Notes under the pieces: model-generated
Seen by the model: only the letters and a program-made list of their open reading frames with translations
Databases searched by the model: none
Told to the model about the DNA's origin: nothing
Shown here: positions 41,616-49,968 of the stretch, in pieces
How positions within the stretch are numbered: position 1 is the stretch's first letter
Layout of the letters: each line of letters begins with the position of its first letter
Made by a program: the position numbers and the translations under genes
Assembly: GCF_010122465.1 (NCBI RefSeq)
Contig: NZ_WLZY01000001.1
Location: 496,001-560,000 of the forward strand
Source: Phytoactinopolyspora mesophila
GTDB taxonomy: Bacteria; Actinomycetota; Actinomycetes; Jiangellales; Jiangellaceae
Direction of reading: 5' to 3'
DNA: 64,000 bases

Positions 41616-43190
41616 ATGTTCAGGACCATCCGCCGGGTAGCAACACTCCTGCTCGCCGCGGTTGTCGCGCTGGCCGGGTCGGGAACGATCGCTGCCCACG
41701 CCCATGCCGACGAAGAGATCACGCTGCGGGTCATGACCTTCAACATCTGGGTCGGCGGTGATCAAGTGAGCTTCGACAAGGTAGTAGAGGCCATAGAGGT
41801 AGCCGAGGCGGACATCGTCGGCGTCCAGGAATCCTTCGGCAACCTCGAGCGCCTGGCCGACGCACTCGGGTGGTATCACCTCCCCGAGCACGGGCGGCAT
41901 CAGCAGATCATCAGCCGGTATCCATTGGTCCGCGGCGAACACCCCGACATCTACGTGTACGCGCTGGTCGGGGACGCACACGTCGTCGCCGTGTCGGACG
42001 TGCATCTGAGTGCATACCCATACGGTCCGTACGACCTGCGCGACGGCGCTTCGGTGGATGAAGTGCTGGCGAACGAACAGCGGCATCTGGATGAGCTAGC
42101 CCGGCACTTCGAGGTACTGCCTGAACTGGCGGCGGACGACATCCCGGTGTTCTTCGTGGGCGATCTCAACGTGCCGAGCCACCTCGACTGGACGCAGGCC
42201 GCGGCAGACGCCTCGGACGAGCCGTTCCGCTCGGAGATCGCCTGGCCGGTGTCGGTGAAGCTGGAAGAACTGGGTTTCCGGGACACCTTCCGCGAGGTCC
42301 ACACTGACGAGGTCGCCGTTCCCGGATACACATGGACCCCTGGGTATCCACCGCCGGAGATGACCGACGACGAGGTCCACGACCGGATCGACTACGTGTA
42401 TGCCGCCGGTCCGTCGACCACCCTCGACAGCGCTGTGGTGGGGGAAGAATCCGAACTGAGCCAGATCGTCGTCGAACCGTGGCCGTCGGATCACCGGGCC
42501 GTCGTCTCGGAGTTCGACGTCGTCCCGAAGCCCGTCCGGGAGCTCACGCCGACGCTCGTCACCGACGCGCCGGTGTATGACCCGGGTGAGCCGATCGCAG
42601 TCGACTTTCTCGGAGCCGCCGACGGTGACCGGATCACGGTCGAAAAGGCTGGCTCGAAGGCTCCCGAGCGGCTGGCCCGGACCCCGGGTGAGGCTGGAAC
42701 GATCGTCTTCGACGGAACCGAAGCGGGCCGGAGCTGGCCGCTCGAACCCGGTGAATACGTGGTGAACCTGCGCAGCCGCGGCGGTGTGACCGCGTCCACC
42801 AGCTTCGTGGTCCGCGACGCGTCGATGCTGCCGTCTCTGGAACTCGACGCCGACGTCTACGCTTCCGGCGACCCGATCACGGCCATCTTCACCAACACTC
42901 CTGGAAACGCAACGGACTGGGTCGGCATCTACCACGTCGGCGACACTCCGGGCAGCGTCGGCTCTCGGTTCTGGCAGTACGTGGGCGGCGGCCAGACAGC
43001 GACCGTCCCGGTCCTGGACGGCTCAGTGACGTTCTCGGCTGAGCAACCTGCGGAAGGCTCGGCCGCGTGGCCCCCAGAGCCAGGTGAATACGTGGCCTAC
43101 CTGCTCGAGGCGGACGGGTATCGGATTCTGGCGGAGGCCGGATTCACCGTGGTGGCGCCTGACGTGGCATCGTCCGCCAAGTCAGAGTAG
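41616..43190 (+). CDS. Secreted endonuclease/exonuclease/phosphatase-fold enzyme with Ig-like tail
   Basis: A 524-residue exported phosphoesterase. A signal peptide occupies residues 1-31 (basic start, hydrophobic core, AHAHA before DEE). The catalytic domain (35-305) has 'MTFNIWVGG', 'VGVQES', 'GDLNVPSHLDW' and 'PSDHRAVVSEF', so all metal and catalytic residues are present. Two beta-sandwich domains follow (about 310-400 and 405-515). The second has 'PGNATDWVGIYHVGDTPG', a pattern seen in tails of secreted phosphatases. It is a close paralogue of the cytoplasmic enzyme at 34346. I infer that it cuts an external phosphodiester to a form that the UgpB-like system imports. GAGGAGG-like bases precede the ATG. 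Confidence 0.88.
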   Translation: MFRTIRRVATLLLAAVVALAGSGTIAAHAHADEEITLRVMTFNIWVGGDQVSFDKVVEAIEVAEADIVGVQESFGNLERLADALGWYHLPEHGRHQQIISRYPLVRGEHPDIYVYALVGDAHVVAVSDVHLSAYPYGPYDLRDGASVDEVLANEQRHLDELARHFEVLPELAADDIPVFFVGDLNVPSHLDWTQAAADASDEPFRSEIAWPVSVKLEELGFRDTFREVHTDEVAVPGYTWTPGYPPPEMTDDEVHDRIDYVYAAGPSTTLDSAVVGEESELSQIVVEPWPSDHRAVVSEFDVVPKPVRELTPTLVTDAPVYDPGEPIAVDFLGAADGDRITVEKAGSKAPERLARTPGEAGTIVFDGTEAGRSWPLEPGEYVVNLRSRGGVTASTSFVVRDASMLPSLELDADVYASGDPITAIFTNTPGNATDWVGIYHVGDTPGSVGSRFWQYVGGGQTATVPVLDGSVTFSAEQPAEGSAAWPPEPGEYVAYLLEADGYRILAEAGFTVVAPDVASSAKSE

Positions 43191-43220
43191 CGTCCCGGAC
43201 GCGGATGGTGAAGATGTTGC

Positions 43221-43260
43221 CGGGCACCCGCTGCCCCCAACGTCCCGTAGCGGGTGCCCG
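43221..43260. repeat. Dispersed hairpin repeat, family B copy 2
   Basis: Arms CGGGCACCCGCT (43221-43232) and AGCGGGTGCCCG (43249-43260), 12 perfectly paired bases around a 16-base loop that begins GCCCCC. Compared with copy 1, a G-C pair is replaced by A-T and further inner pairs differ, with pairing intact. It lies 30 bases beyond the secreted enzyme's stop and may end that operon. A third, unpaired CGGGTGCCCG occurs at 43321. Confidence 0.7.
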
Positions 43261-43379
43261 ACGTGCACACCGAGCGTCGGCGGCGCGTCGACCGACTGCC
43301 TCGGTACTAAGAAAGACGCGCGGGTGCCCGGAAAGGTTGCGTGCGGAACGAACTCGGGGAAGAAGGCGCGAGACCGGCA

Positions 43380-43775
43380 TCAGGCCGGGCCGACGAGATC
43401 CCACCGGTTGCCCGCGATGTCGAGGAATACCACTACGCGTCCGTACTCCTCAGTGCGGGGCTCGGTGACGAAGGCGACACCCGCGGCGGCCAGCCGGGCA
43501 TACGTGCCGTCGAAATCCTCCACCCGGAGGAAGAACCCGACCCGGCCGGCTACCTGGCTCCCCACCGCGGCCTTCTGATCGGCGCCGTCGGCCCGGGCCA
43601 GCAGGATTCCAGTTTCGGCACCCGGCGGCCGGACAACCACCCACCGCTTGGCCCGGCCGTCATTGGTGAGCGACGGTGAGTCCTCGGCGAGTTCGAAGCC
43701 AAGCACGTCGACGAAGAAGTCGATCGCGGGATCATAGTCGTCGACCACGATGGTCACCAAGTGGAGGAAGGGCAT
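43380..43775 (-). CDS. VOC family (glyoxalase/bleomycin-resistance fold) protein
   Basis: A 131-residue protein made of the paired beta-alpha-beta-beta-beta modules of the vicinal oxygen chelate fold: 'FLHLVTIVVDDYDPAIDFFVDVLGFEL' and 'VGFFLRVEDFDGTYARLAAAGVAFVTEP', ending 'VVFLDIAGNRWDLVGP'. The metal-ligand positions are His4/5 near the start and Asp near the end, where Glu is common. It may be a dioxygenase, isomerase or binding protein; the substrate is unknown. Confidence 0.9.
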   Translation of the reverse strand: MPFLHLVTIVVDDYDPAIDFFVDVLGFELAEDSPSLTNDGRAKRWVVVRPPGAETGILLARADGADQKAAVGSQVAGRVGFFLRVEDFDGTYARLAAAGVAFVTEPRTEEYGRVVVFLDIAGNRWDLVGPA

Positions 43776-43970
43776 GACAGGCCAGCCTAGTGCCCCGCGC
43801 TGTTCTTACGTCAGTGCGAAGCTGTGTGTCAGCGCGCGGTGGCGGCGGTGACGTGCACGCGCAAACCATGACGCGGGCGCATCGCCGCGAAACTGGTGGG
43901 GCGTATCGAGGCTGCCTGGAGTGGTGGACCTGCTTGCTCCCGAGGGCGTCCTACATATGTAGCACGCACC

Positions 43971-44576
43971 TTATATGGTGGCGAGATGGCCCGCGATGAC
44001 CACCTCCACCTCACGGCGGAGCACAGCGTGTTCGGTTTGATGGTAGAACGGCCGGGCCATGGCGTCGTACAGCAGCCCGTCTATTTGGGCCAGGAGAATG
44101 CGTGCGGATTCGTCTTCCAGCGGAAGCCCGCCGGAGCGCATACCGGCTGCCGCACGTTCGACGAATCGCCGGGTTGCCGTCCGGAGGTCGGGCTGCAGTT
44201 CAGGCCGCCGCGCTGCGTCGAGGTAGATCTCCAACCGGGCGCGGGCCCGGACGCGCCCCGGACCGAGCCAGTATTCAAGCAGTTCGGTAAAGGTGTCGAC
44301 GATCCGCTCCCGGCCTTCATGGGTGTCGACGTTCCAGCCGTTCATCGAGAACTGACTGAGCATCTGTTCGTCTAGTTCGACGATCCGCTGCAGCACAGCT
44401 GATAGCAGCGCAAGCCTCGTCCGGAAGCAACTGCTGGCACTTCCCGGGGGGAGCTGTGCCCAGGCGTCGGCGGCGCGGTGAGTGAGACCGCGTAAACCCT
44501 CAGCTGCGATGACCTCGATCGCGGCATCGGCGACGCGTTGTTTGCGGGGTGTCTCGGGCCGAACGTCGGATGTCAT
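43971..44576 (-). CDS. TetR/AcrR family transcriptional regulator
   Basis: A 201-residue repressor. The DNA-binding helices are at residues 8-55 (TPRKQRVADAAIEVIAAEGLRGLTHRAADAWAQLPPGSASSCFRTRLALLSAVL); the 'PPGS.S..F.TR..L' ending is a common TetR subgroup variation in which 'YYHF' is replaced. The C-terminal part is a helical ligand domain. The frame opens at 44612, but the ATG at 44574-44576 begins the conserved region. It lies 108 bases from the end of the MMPL gene on the same strand, so it may regulate that exporter. Confidence 0.85.
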   Translation of the reverse strand: MTSDVRPETPRKQRVADAAIEVIAAEGLRGLTHRAADAWAQLPPGSASSCFRTRLALLSAVLQRIVELDEQMLSQFSMNGWNVDTHEGRERIVDTFTELLEYWLGPGRVRARARLEIYLDAARRPELQPDLRTATRRFVERAAAGMRSGGLPLEDESARILLAQIDGLLYDAMARPFYHQTEHAVLRREVEVVIAGHLATI

Positions 44577-44683
44577 GTGCATCAACATGACTGCTGGAAC
44601 AAAAGCGCGCAAGTCGCCACACCACGGCGCGTCCCGTGATCATTGGCTGAAAGGCGCAGCATCACAGGGTCTGAATCCAAGGA

Positions 44684-46885
44684 TCACGAGGTCGGTGCCG
44701 GCGCCGGCTGGTTCCTCGCGGCGTCTTCGGCTTGGAGGTGCCGGCGCAGCCTTTCGCCCTCGACGTCGACGTCAGGCAGTACACGGTCCAGCCAGCGCGG
44801 AATCCACCAGGCCCGTTCACCGAGCAGCCTCAGGACCGCCGGCACGATCGTCATCCGCACCACGAAGGCATCGATGAACACGGCGAAGGCCAAGGCGAAG
44901 CCGACCTGCTTGATGAAGTCGTCACCGAGCACAAAGGCGCCGAAGACGCTGATCATGATCACCGCGGCGGCCGCGACCACTCGAGCGCCGTGCTGAAATC
45001 CGATGATCACCGCCGGTGTGGCGGCCAGGCCGTGTACGTGTTCCTCTCGCATGCGGGTGACGAGGAAGACCTGGTAGTCCATCGCAAGGCCGAACACGAG
45101 GCCGATCAGGATGATCGGCAGCATGCTCATGATCGGCCCGGTCTGCTGCAGCCCGATCAGGTCCGCGAGCCAGCCCCACTGGAACACCGCGACGGTGGCC
45201 CCGAAGGTCGCGGCCATCGTCACGAGGAACCCGAGGGCCGCCTTGAGCGGAACCAGGATCGAGCGGAAGACCAGGACCAGGATCAGAAAGGACAGCCCCA
45301 CGACAACGGCGAGATACGGCGCCAGCGCAGCGGCCATCATCTCGTTGAAATCGATGACCACGGCTGTCGGCCCGGTGACCCGCACCACCGCTCCCGTGCC
45401 TGACTCGATATCCGCGGAGAGGTCCCGGATGCCGTGCACCACTTCCTCGGTGCCGGCTGCACCTGGGCCGGTGCCCGGAACCGCGATCACCAGGCCGGTG
45501 TCACCCGTGTCGTTGAAACCGGCAGGCGTGACCATCACGACCCCGTCGAGTCGCTCCACCGCGGCGACCACCGTGGATAGTGCCGCCTCCGGGTCAGGGC
45601 TGTCGACGGCGTCGACCACCACCGTCAGCGGTCCGTTGAATCCAGGACCGAACCCCTCGGCCAGCAGGTCGTAGGCTTGACGCCGGGTGTCGTCGGTTCC
45701 GTAGCTGCCTTCGTCGGGCAACCCCAGCTGCAGGCTGGTGGCCGGGAGCGCGAGTGCGCCGACCCCGACCAGGGCGACCGCCAGCACCCGCAGCGGATGG
45801 TTGGTGACCATGGTGATCCAGCTGAGGCCGATCGTGGGCTCCTCGGCTTCTGGATCACGGACCTTCAAGCCGGGTATCCGGCCGCCGAGAATACGCCGCT
45901 TGGCGAAGCCGAAGAGGGCGGGCAACATGGTCAGCGCGATGACGACGGCCATCGCCACCGCGAAGGCGGCGGACAGGCCCATCTCGGTGAGCAGCGGGAT
46001 TCCGACGACGGTGAGCCCGACGAGGGCGATCATGACCGTCAGCCCGGCGAACACCACGGCATTCCCGGCGGTACCGATGGCACGTCCGGCGGCTTCCTCG
46101 CCGCCGCGGCCGTGTGCCAGTTCATGCCGGTATCGCGAGGCGATGAACAGCGAGTAGTCGATCGCCAAGGCGATACCGAGCATCATCGCCAGGATCGACG
46201 AGTCTTCGGACATCTCGAAGAACCGGCTGGCGATGGTGATGGTGGAGATCGTGACGCCGACCCCGATGATCGCGTTGAGTAGCGGCATCCCGGCAGCCAC
46301 GAACGAGCCGAAGGTGACGATCAACACGACGAACGCGATCGCCAGCCCGACCATCTCGCTGCCGCCCTCGAACTCCTCGCCAGTGAAGGCGATGTCGCCG
46401 CCGACCTCGACGATGTGCCCGGCATCACGCCCGGCTTGCACTGCTGCGAACAACGCGTCGCGAGACTCCTCGCTCAGGACCTGCGCGGTGTAGTTCGCCT
46501 CGGCATAGGCGACGGTGGCGTCGGCCGACACCGTCCCGGCGTCGAACGGGTTGACCACATTGACCAGCCCGGGAGTCGTCTGTATCTCCGCGACCACCGC
46601 GTCCACGACGGCTCGGTTGGCGGGCTCGTCGAGCGTTTCGCCCTCCGGAGCAGCGAAGACCACGCGGCCGCTCGCGCCGTCGGCGGCGATGCCGGGGAAG
46701 CGTTCGCCCAGCAGGTCCATGGTCTCCTGGGACTCGGTGCCGGGAATTTCGAAGGATTCGACGTGCTCGCCGGCGAGGGTGGCCGATCCGACTCCGGTGA
46801 GGATCAGCAGCAGCACCCACGTGCTGGCGACGAACCATCGGCGCCGGTAAGCGAGCCGGCCCAGCCGGTAGAGAAATGTGGCCAC
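44684..46885 (-). CDS. MMPL/RND family membrane transporter
   Basis: A 733-residue, 12-helix transporter. After the first helix there is a large extracellular domain. Helices 2-6 contain 'IAFVVLIVTFGSFVAAGMPLLNAIIGVG' and 'LGIALAIDYSLFIASRYRHELAHG', with the conserved Asp-Tyr pair of the proton relay. The second half repeats this ('LIGLVFGLAMDYQVFLVTRMREEHVHG'). Actinobacterial MMPL proteins export lipids, siderophores or drugs. I start at the GTG 46883-46885, where the N-terminus reads VATFLYRLGRLAYRRR; the 16 codons before it look untranslated. Confidence 0.92.
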   Translation of the reverse strand: MATFLYRLGRLAYRRRWFVASTWVLLLILTGVGSATLAGEHVESFEIPGTESQETMDLLGERFPGIAADGASGRVVFAAPEGETLDEPANRAVVDAVVAEIQTTPGLVNVVNPFDAGTVSADATVAYAEANYTAQVLSEESRDALFAAVQAGRDAGHIVEVGGDIAFTGEEFEGGSEMVGLAIAFVVLIVTFGSFVAAGMPLLNAIIGVGVTISTITIASRFFEMSEDSSILAMMLGIALAIDYSLFIASRYRHELAHGRGGEEAAGRAIGTAGNAVVFAGLTVMIALVGLTVVGIPLLTEMGLSAAFAVAMAVVIALTMLPALFGFAKRRILGGRIPGLKVRDPEAEEPTIGLSWITMVTNHPLRVLAVALVGVGALALPATSLQLGLPDEGSYGTDDTRRQAYDLLAEGFGPGFNGPLTVVVDAVDSPDPEAALSTVVAAVERLDGVVMVTPAGFNDTGDTGLVIAVPGTGPGAAGTEEVVHGIRDLSADIESGTGAVVRVTGPTAVVIDFNEMMAAALAPYLAVVVGLSFLILVLVFRSILVPLKAALGFLVTMAATFGATVAVFQWGWLADLIGLQQTGPIMSMLPIILIGLVFGLAMDYQVFLVTRMREEHVHGLAATPAVIIGFQHGARVVAAAAVIMISVFGAFVLGDDFIKQVGFALAFAVFIDAFVVRMTIVPAVLRLLGERAWWIPRWLDRVLPDVDVEGERLRRHLQAEDAARNQPAPAPTS

Positions 46886-46950
46886 GACACGAAGGTAGAT
46901 CCGATCAGGTCCACACGCCGCCCGAACGCACACATTCCCCTTCTCCGCCT

Positions 46951-47020
46951 AAATGATCATGTTTGGTGGGTTTTCTCGTGCATCACCATGGCTGCAGGCA
47001 TGGTGATGCACGAGAAGTCC
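46951..47020. repeat. Dispersed element, family C copy 1, with 18-bp hairpin
   Basis: AAATGATCATGTTTGGTGGG precedes a perfect hairpin: TTCTCGTGCATCACCATG (46973-46990) pairs with 46999-47016 around an eight-base loop. The element recurs at 49822. It lies between the MMPL gene and the end of the epoxide hydrolase gene and may terminate transcripts. Confidence 0.75.
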
Positions 47021-47061
47021 TGGTGTTTTCCCGGCCGGATCACGGACAGCACCCGGCATCC

Positions 47062-48207
47062 TCAGCCCGCCACGAGGCCGCCGAAGAACGCGCGGATGTC
47101 GGAAACGTGAGCATCGGGCTCCTCCATGGCGACGAAATGGTTGCCAGGATTGCCTTCGGGCCAATGAACGATGGTGTTGTGACGCTCAGCGAGCCTGCGG
47201 AAGAGCGCTGGTCCGCCGCTGTAGACGCCCGTGGGCACTTTGTCCTGGCCGGTCGGCCAGTCGAAACCGCCGTTGCTCAGCCCGTTGTACATCGGCCAGG
47301 ACGAGGATCCGGAGGTGCCCGTGAACCAGTACAGGCTCACGTTGGTGAGAATGTGATCGCGGTCCATGACGTCCTCGGGCACCTCGGCCATCGGAGTGAA
47401 TTCCTGGAACTTCTCCAGCATCCAGGCCAGCAGTGCCACGGGAGAGTCGTGCCAGCCGTAGGCGAATGTCTGGGGCGCCGCCCGGAGGAGGCTGTGGTGG
47501 TCCACGCCGCCCTCCATCCACGTGAGGATCTCTGCGTACTCGGCGCGTTCGTCGTCGTTCATGCCGGGAACGTCGGCTTCGGTGGGGAAACCGAGCCCAC
47601 CGTCGAGATGCACGCCGACGACGCGCTCTGGAGCCGCCAGGACGACCTCGGGTGCGATGTACGCACCGAGGTCCCCGCCTTGTGTACCGAAACGTTCGTA
47701 GCCGAGCCGGTCCATCAGCTCGGCCCACATGCCGGCCACCCGCCGCACGGTCCAGCCCGCTTCCCGCGGCGGATCGGAGAAACCGAATCCGGGCACCGAG
47801 GGGACGACGACGTGGAAGGCCTGAGCCCCTTCGGCGCCATGCGCCCGGGGATCGCTCAGCGGCCCGATGAGCTTGGTGAACTCGACGACCGACGCCGGCC
47901 AGCCATGGGTGAGAATCAACGGCAGTGCGTCCGGCTCGGGGGAGGGGACGTGGAGGAAGTGGACGTCGTGCCCGTCGATCTCGGTCAGGTATTGCGGGAA
48001 CGAGTTCAGCGCCGCCTCGTGGGTCCGCCAGTTGTAGCCCGTGCGCCAGTACCCGGCCCAGTCACGGAGGTAGCCGGCGGGGACGCCGCGGCTCCACCCG
48101 CCGCCGGGGAGTTGGTCAGCCCAGCGCGTGCGGGTCAGCCGTGTGTGGAGGTCATCGATGGCGGCCTGGTCGATGTTGATTCTGAACGGGCGGATTTCGG
48201 TTGTCAT
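47062..48207 (-). CDS. Epoxide hydrolase (EHN domain, alpha/beta hydrolase)
   Basis: A 381-residue hydrolase. The N-terminal EHN lid domain (residues 3-110) starts 'IRPFRINIDQAAIDDLHTRLTRTRWADQ'. The catalytic domain has 'LTHGWPASVVEF' (oxyanion loop HGWP), the nucleophile aspartate in 'TQGGDLGAYI', a tyrosine-rich cap, and a C-terminal 'EGNPGNHFVAMEEPD' that supplies the catalytic His. It converts epoxides to diols. The ATG at 48207 follows AGAGGC. It is divergent from the WYL regulator, and an inverted repeat in the gap suggests control by that regulator. Confidence 0.92.
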   Translation of the reverse strand: MTTEIRPFRINIDQAAIDDLHTRLTRTRWADQLPGGGWSRGVPAGYLRDWAGYWRTGYNWRTHEAALNSFPQYLTEIDGHDVHFLHVPSPEPDALPLILTHGWPASVVEFTKLIGPLSDPRAHGAEGAQAFHVVVPSVPGFGFSDPPREAGWTVRRVAGMWAELMDRLGYERFGTQGGDLGAYIAPEVVLAAPERVVGVHLDGGLGFPTEADVPGMNDDERAEYAEILTWMEGGVDHHSLLRAAPQTFAYGWHDSPVALLAWMLEKFQEFTPMAEVPEDVMDRDHILTNVSLYWFTGTSGSSSWPMYNGLSNGGFDWPTGQDKVPTGVYSGGPALFRRLAERHNTIVHWPEGNPGNHFVAMEEPDAHVSDIRAFFGGLVAG

Positions 48208-48259
48208 TTCGGTGCCTCTCGTCAGCGTCTGACCGGTACACCTCCAGACGCTAGAGGGC

Positions 48260-48284
48260 AACTAGGTCAGTTCATGGCCTAGTT
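48260..48284. promoter_or_regulatory. Candidate operator of the WYL regulator
   Basis: AACTAGG (48260-48266) and CCTAGTT (48278-48284) form a perfect seven-base inverted repeat with an 11-base spacer. It sits in the 96-base gap between divergent epoxide hydrolase and WYL-regulator genes, about 20 bases before the latter's ATG. Confidence 0.6.
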
Positions 48285-48303
48285 CGGTGGCACACTTTTC
48301 TTC

Positions 48304-49281
48304 ATGACCGACACCCCTGGCCGGCTGTTGAGGTTGCTTTCTCTGCTGCAGACGCCGCGAGAGTGGCCGGGCAGCGAACTTGCGGAGCGGCTCGGCGTGA
48401 GCCCGCGCACAGTCCGCCGTGACATCAGCCGGCTGCGTGATCTCGGCTACCCGGTCGAGGCGACAGTAGGCGCGGCCGGAGGTTACACGCTGGTAGCCGG
48501 CACCGCCATGCCGCCGCTCCTGCTCGACGACGACGAAGCCGTGGCCATCGCCGTCGGGCTGCGCACAGCGGCCGGGAACGCCGTCGAAGGCATCGAGGAG
48601 TCGTCGGCTCGGGCACTGGCGAAGCTGGAGCAGGTGCTTCCGTCCCGGCTGCGCTACCGCGTCCGCACCCTTGGCGCTGCCACCATGCCGATGACGGGAG
48701 ACGAACCCGCCATCGACGCCGACGCGCTCACGGTGCTCGCGGCCGCGGTCGCCAACCGCGAGAAGGTCCGGTTCACTTATCGGGCCCGTGACTCGAGCGA
48801 GAGTTCGCGACTAGTGGAACCACTGCGGCTGGTCTCGTCCGGGCGCCGGTGGTACCTGGTCGCCTTCGACAATCATCGCGACGGCTGGCGCTCCTTCCGG
48901 GTCGACCGGATCCATTGGCCGCGCGCGGTCGGTGCCCGGACTGTGCGCCGCGAGCTCCCGGCCGCCAGCGCGGCCGACTACGTCGCCGGTCGCCGCACCG
49001 ACTGGGGCACGCCGATATATCACGTCGCGGTCACTTTCCAGGCGCCGGCGGCTTCTGTGGCGGGGCGACTCGGCGACGCCCCCGGCGAGATCGAAGCCCT
49101 GGGAGAAGACCGATGCCGCCTGGCGGGCGACAGGGACGACTCCATCGACTGGCTGGCCTCCCGGATGCTGACGCTGGGCTGCGAGTTCGACGTGCACGGC
49201 CCGCCCGAGCTGGCCGAAGCGCTACGCGCCATCAGCGCGCGCGCCGCCCGAGCGACCAGCGCTCACGACTCCACCAGATGA
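48304..49281 (+). CDS. HTH-WYL domain transcriptional regulator
   Basis: A 325-residue regulator of the YafY/PafBC type. The DeoR-like winged helix is at residues 5-60 (RLLRLLSLLQTPREWPGSELAERLGVSPRTVRRDISRLRDLGYPVEA). The WYL domain is at about 135-215 ('VEPLRLVSSGRRWYLVAFDNHRDGWRSFRVDRI'), with a C-terminal extension (WCX) after it. WYL domains bind nucleic acid or small ligands. It presumably regulates the divergent epoxide hydrolase gene and itself. Confidence 0.92.
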   Translation: MTDTPGRLLRLLSLLQTPREWPGSELAERLGVSPRTVRRDISRLRDLGYPVEATVGAAGGYTLVAGTAMPPLLLDDDEAVAIAVGLRTAAGNAVEGIEESSARALAKLEQVLPSRLRYRVRTLGAATMPMTGDEPAIDADALTVLAAAVANREKVRFTYRARDSSESSRLVEPLRLVSSGRRWYLVAFDNHRDGWRSFRVDRIHWPRAVGARTVRRELPAASAADYVAGRRTDWGTPIYHVAVTFQAPAASVAGRLGDAPGEIEALGEDRCRLAGDRDDSIDWLASRMLTLGCEFDVHGPPELAEALRAISARAARATSAHDSTR

Positions 49282-49410
49282 GGCTCTTGTGACCTTTCCG
49301 TGGGTGAGTTCATGGGGGCCGCTGTCGCGCGTCGTTTCCCCGGGGGGAGGGGGGCTTTCGGCGGGGTCCAGTTGTGGTGTGTCGCGTTCGTCGGGTGGTT
49401 GCCGCTGGTT
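49282..49410. other. Start of a 690-base gene-free region
   Basis: Together with the array and the family C copy that follow, the stretch from 49282 to 49968 has no supported gene. This first part includes a run of C and G (CCCCGGGGGGAGGGG near 49339) but no motif that I can name. Confidence 0.4.
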
Positions 49411-49690
49411 GTGAAGATCGTTGTGTGAATCACGACGGGCCGGCGGAGCGGATGCGGGGTCGTGAAGATCGTCGTGCCAGCCAATGCCGCTGTGCGCCGT
49501 CGGGATTCACACGACTGGGCACACACCCGTCGTGAAGATCGTCGTGTGAACCACGCCGGGCCGGCGGGGCGGTATTCGATGTCGTGGAGATCGTCGTGCC
49601 AGCCAATGCCGCTGGGAGCCGTCGGGATTCACACGACTGGGCACACACCAGTCGTGAAGATCGTCGTGTGAACCACGCCGGCGGCCCAGT
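49411..49690. repeat. Tandem array with GTGAAGATCGTCGTG core, family D
   Basis: The core GTGAAGATCGTCGTG (with slight changes) starts at 49411, 49462, 49532, 49584 and 49654. Spacings of 51, 70, 52 and 70 bases define a 122-base unit of two alternating sub-units. One sub-unit continues CCAGCCAATGCCGCTG and ends GATTCACACGACTGGG; the other continues TGAACCACGCCGG. TCGTGTGAA and TTCACACGA are complementary, so neighbouring sub-units can fold on each other. About two and a half units are present. No gene is encoded. Confidence 0.85.
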
Positions 49691-49821
49691 GGGCGCGGGC
49701 GGTTCGAGCAGGCACGCCACCTAGCCCCAAAGGGCCCGGGCATGCGCCACGACACACCCAACCGCCCACGGGCACACCATCCGCCAAGGCGCTTCCACCC
49801 ACGGACACGACAGAAGCGCCC

Positions 49822-49898
49822 CAAATGATCATGTTTGGTGGGTTTTCCCGCCCATCACCATGGCTCCAGACATGTCGACGCACGAGAAGTCCTGGGTG
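49822..49898. repeat. Dispersed element, family C copy 2, degenerate hairpin
   Basis: CAAATGATCATGTTTGGTGG, the following TTTTC, the CATCACCATGGCT segment and CACGAGAAGTCCTGG match copy 1 at 46951. The inner hairpin is damaged: about six of 18 positions no longer pair. It lies 70 bases upstream of the ceramidase-like gene. Confidence 0.75.
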
Positions 49899-49968
49899 AA
49901 GTGCGGTATCCGCGCCACCCAACACCGCACACGGGAATCCAACGCCCGGACGCGGGTATGGTCGGGAC

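Noticed and set aside
49411-49690. CRISPR array
   Set aside because: Repeats alternate with two fixed lengths, the sequences between the cores are themselves repeated, and no cas genes are present.
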